Assembly: GCA_964573395.1 (NCBI GenBank)
Contig: CAZNJI010000004.1
Coordinates: 27,838-91,837 of the forward strand
DNA from: DATIBQ01 sp964573395
Lineage (GTDB): Bacteria > Patescibacteriota > Minisyncoccia > Phycocordibacterales > UBA9973
Reading direction: 5' to 3'
DNA: 64,000 nt
Shown here: one piece after another, positions 58,072 through 64,000 of the stretch
Layout of the letters: each line of letters begins with the position of its first letter
How positions within the stretch are numbered: position 1 is the stretch's first letter
The notes under the pieces: model-generated
Database searches by the model: none
What the model was told of the DNA's origin: nothing
Seen by the model: only the letters and a program-made list of their open reading frames with translations
Position numbers and translations under genes: made by a program

Positions 58072-59802
58072 ATGACCTTTCTCGATTTTCTGTTAGAGCA
58101 GAATATTATCACTCCTTCCCAGCACCAGGACATATTGACGAGACTTGATACGGAGTTCCATGGCAGCGTTACGAACGCTGTCGCTGCACTTGGCATTCCT
58201 ACGGAAACGCTGACGCAGGCAAAAGCAACATTTTACCGCGTGCCGTATCAAAAAGTAAATTCCCAGAACGTCCCGTTTGAAATCATGCGGTTTATTGAAG
58301 AGGATGCCGCACGGCATTACCGCTTCGTGCCGATCGCGTTTTCCGATGACGTGCTTTCGGTTGGCATTACCGAACCTGAAAATATTGAAGGAATGAATGC
58401 GCTCCAGTTCATTTCTGCAAAACTGAATGTGCCATTCAAGGTATTTCTCATTTCAGAAAACGATTTTAACGACGTGCTGCAGAATTACCGGGGCGTAACC
58501 CATGAGGTAGACCGCGCGCTGGATGACTTGAATACCGAACTGACGGAAGCAAGCGCAGAAGTCTCGAAAGAAAAAACGCAAAAGCAGAAAGTAGAAGAAA
58601 AAATCAACGCTGAAAAAATCATTGAAGACGCACCGATCATCAAGATCGTGGCGGTGATCATCAACCACGCCGTTGAAGGATCCGCGTCAGACATTCATAT
58701 TGAGCATACCGGGGAAAAAGTGAAAGTGCGCTACCGCGTTGACGGAGTGCTGCACACGACGCTCATCATGCCTCTCAATACGTTCGACGGCATCATTGCC
58801 CGCATTAAAATCTTGGCGAAACTGCGCCTCGATGAAAAACGAAAACCGCAAGACGGAAGCTTTGCGACGATTGTCGAAGGAAGAAAGATTGAATTCCGTG
58901 TCTCAACCTTTCCGGCATACTACGGCGAAAAAGTGGTAATGCGTATTCTCGATTCCGAGCGGGGAGTAGTAGCACTTGAGTCATTGAATCTTTCTGAAAC
59001 CAACTACAAGCTAATTAATGACGCACTCAGTAAACCGCACGGCCTCGTACTTATTACCGGCCCAACTGGATCTGGTAAATCAACAACGCTCTATTCGATG
59101 CTCAGTAAAATCGATCGGGAAGGATACAATGTTGTTTCTTTGGAAGATCCGGTTGAGTATCAGGTGGCTGGTGTTTCGCAATCGCAAGTACTGCCCGAGA
59201 TTGGCTATACGTTTGCAACCGGTCTGCGCTCCATTTTGCGCCAAGACCCAGACATCATCATGGTGGGGGAAATCCGCGATAAGGAAACCGCACAGCTTGC
59301 GATCCAGGCGTCGCTTACCGGACACTTGGTATTCTCAACCCTCCACACCAATACTTCGATTGGCGCAATTCCTCGATTGATCGACATGGGAGTTGACCCG
59401 TACCTCATTGCGCCAACCTTGAAACTGGTGATTGCGCAGCGTCTGGCTCGCCGGGTCCACCCGAGTGCGCGAAAGAAGATTCCGATAGATAATGCGACAA
59501 AAGAATTCGTTAAAAAACAGTTTTCCGATCTTCCGGAAGCGTTCTTGAAGACGCTGCCGATCGGGGAGTCGATGTATGAGATTGTTCCATCTTCAGAATG
59601 CCCATCGGGGACGAGGGGCCGCATTGCCGTATTTGAAATGTTCGAAGTGGATAACGATCTGCAGGAGCTTATATTGAAAGGCCCGGGCGAGCAGGAGCTT
59701 TTTGAGATGCTTCGCAAAAAGGGCATGCTGACGATTCGCGAAGATGCCCTCTTGAAGGCGCTCCAGGGGGAGATTATGATGCAGGAAGTGTATAGCTTCT
59801 AG
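58072..59802 (+). CDS. pilB: Type IV pilus extension ATPase PilB
   Basis: A 576-residue GspE/PilB-family ATPase: N-terminal MshEN-like domain, DAPIIKIVAVIINHAVEGSASDIHIE, Walker A GPTGSGKST (about 330-338), Asp box LEDPVEYQ, Walker B region DIIMVGEIRD and the His box SLTGHLVFSTLHTN. The C-terminal tetracysteine zinc site of many PilB proteins is reduced to a single Cys (SSECPSGTRGRIAVFEMF). It powers pilin polymerisation. Confidence 0.95.
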   Translation: MTFLDFLLEQNIITPSQHQDILTRLDTEFHGSVTNAVAALGIPTETLTQAKATFYRVPYQKVNSQNVPFEIMRFIEEDAARHYRFVPIAFSDDVLSVGITEPENIEGMNALQFISAKLNVPFKVFLISENDFNDVLQNYRGVTHEVDRALDDLNTELTEASAEVSKEKTQKQKVEEKINAEKIIEDAPIIKIVAVIINHAVEGSASDIHIEHTGEKVKVRYRVDGVLHTTLIMPLNTFDGIIARIKILAKLRLDEKRKPQDGSFATIVEGRKIEFRVSTFPAYYGEKVVMRILDSERGVVALESLNLSETNYKLINDALSKPHGLVLITGPTGSGKSTTLYSMLSKIDREGYNVVSLEDPVEYQVAGVSQSQVLPEIGYTFATGLRSILRQDPDIIMVGEIRDKETAQLAIQASLTGHLVFSTLHTNTSIGAIPRLIDMGVDPYLIAPTLKLVIAQRLARRVHPSARKKIPIDNATKEFVKKQFSDLPEAFLKTLPIGESMYEIVPSSECPSGTRGRIAVFEMFEVDNDLQELILKGPGEQELFEMLRKKGMLTIREDALLKALQGEIMMQEVYSF

Positions 59803-59810
59803 TCCGGGTC

Positions 59811-59912
59811 CAGCCGTAGTTTTGCGTTATATAGAGAGCGCGTGAGTAGTTCTTATTGGGGTGCGCAGTCTTCTTAAATTAACAAGCCGCAGGACTAGCA
59901 AAACTACGGCTG
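59811..59912. repeat. 102-bp element with perfect 15-bp terminal inverted repeats
   Basis: CAGCCGTAGTTTTGC (59811-59825) is the exact reverse complement of 59898-59912. The 72-nt interior has no ORF. It fills the space between pilB and the promoter of the response regulator gene. It is similar in size and design to the 103-bp element at 13407, but the arms differ. Confidence 0.7.
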
Positions 59913-59917
59913 GGCGG

Positions 59918-59923
59918 TATAAT
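59918..59923 (+). promoter_or_regulatory. -10 box of the response regulator-pilT-pilC operon
   Basis: Perfect TATAAT, 10 nt before ATG 59934, just after the inverted-repeat element. No clear -35. Confidence 0.55.
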
Positions 59924-59933
59924 AAAAAGCAGT

Positions 59934-60332
59934 ATGGAAAAAGAAAAGAACAAGAAAACGATTTTTATTGTTGATGATGACAGTTTCCTCCTCGACATGT
60001 ACGCGCTTCGCTTCACCCAAGCAGGGTTTCAGGTTGAAACCGCAATGAATGCCGAACAGGCGCTTGAAAAGCTCCGTGCCGGATTAGTTCCCGACGTGAT
60101 GCTCCTTGACATCGTGATGCCAATCATGGACGGCTTCGAGCTTTTAGAGGCGATTAACGCCGAAAAGCTTATTTCCGGATCGGTAAGAATCATTCTCTCT
60201 AACCTCGGCCAGCAGCAGGATTTTGACCGCGGCAAAGAGCTTGGCGCGGATAGTTACATCGTGAAGGCAAACAGCACTCCGTCGGAGGTCGTTGCGCACG
60301 TAAACGACGTCTTAAAAGAGCACGGAAAATAA
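59934..60332 (+). CDS. CheY-like response regulator in the pilus operon
   Basis: A 132-residue single receiver domain: IFIVDDDSFLLDMYALRF, Asp59 in DVMLLDIVMPIMDGFE, RIILSNLGQQ and the Lys in SYIVKANS. It is encoded 2 nt before pilT, so it very likely controls pilus retraction or twitching, as PilG/PilH do elsewhere. That is inference from context. No histidine kinase is adjacent; the nearest is at 45683. Confidence 0.95.
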   Translation: MEKEKNKKTIFIVDDDSFLLDMYALRFTQAGFQVETAMNAEQALEKLRAGLVPDVMLLDIVMPIMDGFELLEAINAEKLISGSVRIILSNLGQQQDFDRGKELGADSYIVKANSTPSEVVAHVNDVLKEHGK

Positions 60333-60334
60333 CT

Positions 60335-61393
60335 ATGCAACACCATAAGGAGTTAGAAGAATTGTTCGAGATTTTGGTCCGAGAAGGAGGATCTGATCTG
60401 TACATTGCATCCGGACGGTTTCCAACCATTCGCGTTAATGGCGAACTCGTTTTTTTGATGACCCGAGCGCAGTTTACCGAAGATGATGTCCGGTCGATAT
60501 TGAAACTGCTTATTTCAAAAACTCATTATGAACATTTTGAAAAAGAACAGGAAGTAGATTTTTCATACGAATATAAAAAAGAGGCGCGTTTGCGCGGAAA
60601 CGCCTTCATTCAGCGCGGTGTCTGTTCAATCATCATGCGCCTGATTCCGAAAGTGAAAACGCTTGAGGAGCTCAATTTGCCGCCGATTCTTGCTGATTTT
60701 GCCCGAAAGCGGCAAGGGTTCTTCCTGGTGGTCGGACCGGTCGGTTCCGGAAAATCTTCAACCATGGCTTCGATGGTCAATATCATCAACCAAGAGCGGG
60801 CCGCTCATATCTTAACGGTCGAAGATCCGGTCGAGTATGTCTACGACCAAGGGAAATCGATTATCGACCAGCGGGAAGTAGGCATTGATACGAAAGATTT
60901 TGCTTCAGCGCTCAAGTCGGCATTCCGGCAGGACATGAATGTCATCTTGATTGGAGAAATGAGAAACCCGGAAACAATCTCAAGCGCCGTAACCGCCGCT
61001 GAAACGGGGCACCTGGTGCTCTCGACGCTCCACACGAACACTGCATCGCAAACTATCGACCGCATCATCGACTCATTCCCGCCTGCACAGCAAGACCAGA
61101 TTCGCATCCAGCTTGCCGCCTCTTTGGTCGGAGTATTTTCACAGCGTTTGGTGCCGAAGGTAACCGGAGGCCGCATTCCGGCGTACGAGCTCATGATGAA
61201 CAACAACGCGGTTGCGAACCTGATCCGCGAAAAACGAACGCATGAAATCGACATCGTGATTGAAACCGGGTATGAGCAGGGAATGGTCGACATGAACCGA
61301 TCGCTGGTCGACTTAGTTCGCCGCGGAGAAATTACCATCGAAAATGCGTACGCATTTTCGACGAATCCGAAGACGCTTGAGCGACTTCTATAA
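60335..61393 (+). CDS. pilT: Type IV pilus retraction ATPase PilT
   Basis: A 352-residue hexameric ATPase: GGSDLYIASGRFPTIRVNGE, Walker A GPVGSGKSS (about residues 133-141), Asp box VEDPVEYVY, NVILIGEMRNPETI and GHLVLSTLHTN, plus the C-terminal AYELMMNNNAVANLIREK (form of the PilT AIRNLIRE motif). It depolymerises pili and pulls in DNA or drags the cell. 2-nt spacing on each side. Confidence 0.96.
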   Translation: MQHHKELEELFEILVREGGSDLYIASGRFPTIRVNGELVFLMTRAQFTEDDVRSILKLLISKTHYEHFEKEQEVDFSYEYKKEARLRGNAFIQRGVCSIIMRLIPKVKTLEELNLPPILADFARKRQGFFLVVGPVGSGKSSTMASMVNIINQERAAHILTVEDPVEYVYDQGKSIIDQREVGIDTKDFASALKSAFRQDMNVILIGEMRNPETISSAVTAAETGHLVLSTLHTNTASQTIDRIIDSFPPAQQDQIRIQLAASLVGVFSQRLVPKVTGGRIPAYELMMNNNAVANLIREKRTHEIDIVIETGYEQGMVDMNRSLVDLVRRGEITIENAYAFSTNPKTLERLL

Positions 61394-61395
61394 TC

Positions 61396-62604
61396 ATGAT
61401 CTATCGCTACACTGCAGTAACTGAAAAAGGGGAAAAACGGGACGGCGTCATCGAAGCGGTGAGCCGCGAACTTGCCGTTGCCGGCTTGCAGCGCCGCGGG
61501 CTGATCGTTACCTCGCTGAAGACCGAAGCGGAGTCGAAGAAATGGTTTGAAATAACAATCTTCGAGAAAGTGCCGATGAAAGAGATTGTGATTCTTTCCC
61601 GGCAGATGGCAACGCTGTTCGAAGCCCAAGTCTCCGCGCTCAAGGCGTTTAATCTGCTTGCAGGGAACACTGAAAACAGGCTCCTGCAGCAGAAGCTCAC
61701 CCAGGTAGTTGCCGACTTGCAGGCCGGCGCCTCAATTGCAAACGCGCTCGGAAAGCACACCGATGTTTTTTCCGAATTTTACGTCAACATGGTTCGTGCC
61801 GGGGAAGAGTCGGGTAAATTAACGGATGTATTCAACTATCTTGCCGACTATCTCGATCGCCAATATGCGCTCACCTCAAAAACGAAACACGCGTTGGTGT
61901 ACCCATCGTTCGTGATTGGTATTTTCATTTTGGTGATGTCGCTTATGTTTACCGTCGTCATTCCGAAGCTCTCTGTTATTATTCTTGAAAGCGGGCAGGA
62001 AATTCCTATTTACACGCGCATGGTTATTGCTACCAGTAACTTTTTTGTGAACTACGGCTTATACTTGCTTATTTTCCTTGTTGTACTCGGTTTTTACTTC
62101 TTCCAGCTTTCTCGTTCTCCAAAAGGGAAAGCGTACCTTGATGAAGCGAAGTTGACGTTTCCAGTGTTTGGAAACCTGTACCGAAAGCTCTACCTTGCCC
62201 GAATTGCAGACAACATGGACACGATGCTTTCGGCCGGCATCCCGATCGTTCGCGCCATTGAAATTACGGCAACGGTTGTTGGCAATCGCCGCTACCAGGG
62301 AATTATGACCGAAGCAATGCAGGCAGTGAAAAGCGGTAAGGCATTCTCGCAGTCGCTCGAAGGGCATCCGAAGGAAATTCCGGCGCTTATGCCGCAGATT
62401 ATTCGCGTAGGAGAAGAAACCGGAAGCCTGGGCTCAATTTTGAAGATGCTTGCGAAGTTCTACAAGCGTGAAGTTGATGAGGCGATTGATACGCTGGTTG
62501 GCCTTATTGAACCATTCATGATTATTGTGCTCGGGTTAGGGGTAGGGCTCCTTCTGGTCTCGGTATTGGTGCCAATTTATAATATTGCGGGAAGTATCAG
62601 CTAG
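61396..62604 (+). CDS. pilC: Type IV pilus platform protein PilC
   Basis: A 402-residue membrane protein with the two T2SSF repeats: LSRQMATLFEAQVSALKAFN...GEESGKLTDVFNYLADYL and IADNMDTMLSAGIPIVRAIEI...GEETGSLGSILKMLAKFY. Helices lie near residues 170-195, 217-238 and 375-398. It is the inner-membrane rotor/platform for PilB and PilT. Confidence 0.96.
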   Translation: MIYRYTAVTEKGEKRDGVIEAVSRELAVAGLQRRGLIVTSLKTEAESKKWFEITIFEKVPMKEIVILSRQMATLFEAQVSALKAFNLLAGNTENRLLQQKLTQVVADLQAGASIANALGKHTDVFSEFYVNMVRAGEESGKLTDVFNYLADYLDRQYALTSKTKHALVYPSFVIGIFILVMSLMFTVVIPKLSVIILESGQEIPIYTRMVIATSNFFVNYGLYLLIFLVVLGFYFFQLSRSPKGKAYLDEAKLTFPVFGNLYRKLYLARIADNMDTMLSAGIPIVRAIEITATVVGNRRYQGIMTEAMQAVKSGKAFSQSLEGHPKEIPALMPQIIRVGEETGSLGSILKMLAKFYKREVDEAIDTLVGLIEPFMIIVLGLGVGLLLVSVLVPIYNIAGSIS

Positions 62605-62609
62605 TTTCG

Positions 62610-62647
62610 TCATAGTTTTTCACACATGTTGTTGTGAAAAACTATGA
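62610..62647 (+). terminator. Strong hairpin between pilC and the first pilin
   Basis: A 15-bp perfect stem TCATAGTTTTTCACA/TGTGAAAAACTATGA with an 8-nt loop, 5 nt after the pilC stop. No T tract follows, so it may be a 3' stabiliser or partial terminator. Confidence 0.6.
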
Positions 62648-62656
62648 TTGGGGGTG

Positions 62657-62662
62657 TATAAT
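62657..62662 (+). promoter_or_regulatory. -10 box of the first pilin gene and folded leader
   Basis: Perfect TATAAT preceded by GTG. The leader of about 55 nt contains TTACAAA/TTTGTAA (about 62670-62687) and the palindrome TAATAATCGATTATTA just after it, then an A/T-rich stretch before the ATG. This is one of the few structured leaders outside the ribosomal genes. Confidence 0.6.
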
Positions 62663-62723
62663 AAAAGGGTTACAAAGCGATTTGTAATAATCGATTATTA
62701 GCAGATACGAAAAAAAGTTTTTT

Positions 62724-63221
62724 ATGAAAAAGAATTTCAATAGAGGTTTCACCCTGATTGAACTGTTGGTGGTTATTGCCATCATCGGTATCTTGGCCTC
62801 AGTGGTGCTTGCTTCTCTTAACTCTGCTCGAACCAAAGGAGCAGATGCAGCGATTAAGGCAAACCTGAATAACATGCGCGCACAGGCTGAGTTGTTCTAT
62901 GACAGCAATAATAATTCATACCTCCCTTCAGGTGGTACGGCTATTACTACTGCAGCAACTTGCCCTACGTACAGCGCGACAGGAACAAGCATGGTTGCAA
63001 AAGATCAAAATATTGCAAATGCAATTGCTCAGGCAACAACCCAGGGTGGTGCAGGAAATGCATGTTACAATTCCGGATCCGCATGGGCAGTCGCTGTAAC
63101 ACTGAAGTCTGCAAACACTACTGCGTGGTGTGTTGACTCAACTGGCCAGTCAAAACAGGCAACAATTACAGCAAGTACTCCTGCTGGTGCTATTTCAAAC
63201 ACCACAGGCGCTTGTAACTAA
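62724..63221 (+). CDS. Type IV pilin
   Basis: A 165-residue prepilin: basic leader MKKNFNRG, then FTLIELLVVIAIIGILASVV with Glu5 of the mature protein, so PilD should cut between Gly8 and Phe9. The helix continues LNSARTKGADAAIKANLNNMRAQAELFY. The C domain has four Cys (TCPTYS, NACYN, AWCVDSTGQSK and the last residues GACN), suitable for disulfides. The leader structure and position suggest it is the major pilin. Confidence 0.95.
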   Translation: MKKNFNRGFTLIELLVVIAIIGILASVVLASLNSARTKGADAAIKANLNNMRAQAELFYDSNNNSYLPSGGTAITTAATCPTYSATGTSMVAKDQNIANAIAQATTQGGAGNACYNSGSAWAVAVTLKSANTTAWCVDSTGQSKQATITASTPAGAISNTTGACN

Positions 63222-63240
63222 GCAGTATTGGTTTACATAA

Positions 63241-63271
63241 AAACACCAAACTATTATGTTTGGTGTTTTTT
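63241..63271 (+). terminator. Intrinsic terminator
   Basis: AAACACCAAAC/GTTTGGTGTTT with a 6-nt loop and T tract. Confidence 0.9.
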
Positions 63272-63274
63272 GTT

Positions 63275-63280
63275 TATAAT
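63275..63280 (+). promoter_or_regulatory. -10 box of the second pilin gene
   Basis: Perfect TATAAT, 8 nt before ATG 63289, with AGAGAGG between, which could act as a weak ribosome site if transcription starts further upstream. Confidence 0.5.
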
Positions 63281-63288
63281 AGAGAGGT

Positions 63289-63825
63289 ATGAATAAAAAG
63301 AAATACGACAAGGGATTTACCCTGCTTGAACTCTTAATAGTTATTGCGGTCATTGGAATTTTAACAGCAATTGTTGTTGCGTCATTAAGTAGTAGCCGGG
63401 CAAAGGGAGCTGATGCGGCGATTAAATCGAATCTAGCAAATATCCGCGCACAGGCTGAACTTGTTTCACCAACGCTCGGGAATACTTATGGAACTCGTGC
63501 CTCAGGTAGTTGTCCGGGTATTGCAAATACAGGAACTGGCACTATTTTCCATGATACGAAGATTAAAACAGCAATTCAGAGTTCAGCAGTACAAGCCGGT
63601 GGTACTGTTGCTGGTTCCGGAGTCGGTACGATCGTGAACTACTCAGCTTGTGCTTCTAATGGAACAAGTTGGGCAGCTGCGGTAACTCTTCGAACAGGAA
63701 ATACTTCTCCTTTTTCGGCATGGTGTGTTGACTCAAGCGGAAGATCAAAACGAGTAAGCGTAACGAGTGGTACTTCACCAACAAGCGCATATGCATTGGT
63801 CTCCGGTGTGTATAGTTGTAATTAA
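63289..63825 (+). CDS. Type IV pilin, second copy
   Basis: A 178-residue prepilin with leader MNKKKYDKG and FTLLELLIVIAVIGILTAIVVASL. It shares SRAKGADAAIKSNLANIRAQAELV and the C-terminal SAWCVDSSGRSKRVSV with the first pilin, so the two are paralogues from a local duplication. The variable loops between differ in length and sequence. It has its own promoter and terminator. Confidence 0.94.
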   Translation: MNKKKYDKGFTLLELLIVIAVIGILTAIVVASLSSSRAKGADAAIKSNLANIRAQAELVSPTLGNTYGTRASGSCPGIANTGTGTIFHDTKIKTAIQSSAVQAGGTVAGSGVGTIVNYSACASNGTSWAAAVTLRTGNTSPFSAWCVDSSGRSKRVSVTSGTSPTSAYALVSGVYSCN

Positions 63826-63840
63826 TATCGTGTATTCACA

Positions 63841-63868
63841 CAAAACCCGCTTGAATAAGCGGGTTTTG
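63841..63868 (+). terminator. Intrinsic terminator
   Basis: CAAAACCCGCTT/AAGCGGGTTTTG with GAAT loop. Confidence 0.88.
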
Positions 63869-63880
63869 TGTTTTCTTTGC

Positions 63881-63886
63881 TATACT
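63881..63886 (+). promoter_or_regulatory. -10 box of pilD
   Basis: TATACT preceded by TGC (extended -10), 14 nt before ATG 63901. Confidence 0.5.
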
Positions 63887-63900
63887 ACTAAGTGCGAAAC

Positions 63901-64000
63901 ATGGCATTTCTACCACTTTTCATTTTTATTTTTGGAACAATCGTCGGAAGTTTTTTGAATGTGGTCATTTTCCGATTGAATACCGGCAGAAGCGTAGTAA
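63901..64000 (+). CDS. pilD: Prepilin peptidase PilD, N-terminal part (runs off window)
   Basis: The first 33 residues read MAFLPLFIFIFGTIVG then SFLNVVIFRLNTGRSVV. GSFLNVVIxRL is the signature just after the first membrane helix of A24 prepilin peptidases (the DiS_P_DiS region). It cleaves the glycine-phenylalanine site of the two pilins encoded just upstream and methylates the new N terminus in bifunctional members. The zinc-binding Cys and the Asp catalytic residues lie beyond the window edge. Confidence 0.88.
   Translation, partial: MAFLPLFIFIFGTIVGSFLNVVIFRLNTGRSVV

Overview
The window reads as a chromosomal segment of a Candidate Phyla Radiation (Patescibacteria) bacterium, most likely of the Parcubacteria/Paceibacteria side. 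The reasons are the S10-spc ribosomal cluster without rpmD (uL30), an SDR-type gene pool rich in short unknown proteins, repeated single-domain GIY-YIG genes, DUF4383/VanZ/DUF4082/S74 surface proteins, a monoderm-style type IV pilus locus, and the standard genetic code (TGA is used as a stop). The lineage call is inference from gene content; no rRNA gene is present to confirm it.

Layout. 1-1760: tail of an unknown gene, an SDR-like protein and an unknown protein. 1770-21670: translation block: tuf, rpsJ, then rplC-D-W-B, rpsS-rplV-rpsC-rplP-rpmC-rpsQ-rplN, rplX-rplE, rpsN-rpsH-rplF-rplR-rpsE-rplO-secY-adk-map, facing infC-rpmI-rplT on the minus strand. Four groups of unrelated genes or repeats interrupt this cluster, and most gene-bearing ones carry their own terminator and are followed by a fresh promoter. 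21690-26545: truB and small accessory genes (a possible beta-barrel protein, an internally duplicated unknown protein, an ArsR regulator, VanZ-DUF5666). 26550-31010: a copper cassette (csoR, copA, HMA-DsbD_2, cupredoxin) bounded by perfect 41-bp inverted repeats. 31101-32272: tmRNA, GIY-YIG and smpB. 32308-38117: oligopeptidase F, ftsH, a CapA-VanY fusion and an unknown protein. 38186-42465: a tRNA-Ile with anticodon UAU and a giant secreted protein. 42658-46933: DUF4383, recG and a two-component system operon headed by a DoxX-like protein with a cysteine-rich tail. 47033-47550: tRNA-Ser(GCU) followed by repeated direct and inverted copies of its 3' end. 47626-54276: DUF397, a small hydrolase and a 1912-residue surface protein with six binding-like repeats and an S74 chaperone domain. 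54285-64000: comF and the type IV pilus/competence locus pilM-N-O-(P-like)-B, response regulator, pilT, pilC, two pilins and the start of pilD.

How the genes fit together. Ribosome assembly, tmRNA rescue and SecY export form the housekeeping half. Copper efflux, metal-binding tails and the two-component system suggest metal or redox stress handling. Type IV pili, ComF and large secreted adhesin-like proteins fit a host-attached, DNA-importing lifestyle.

A striking general property is that many genes have a TATAAT-like -10 box ending 6-8 nt before the start codon, so their mRNAs should be leaderless. I used this spacing to choose several start codons.
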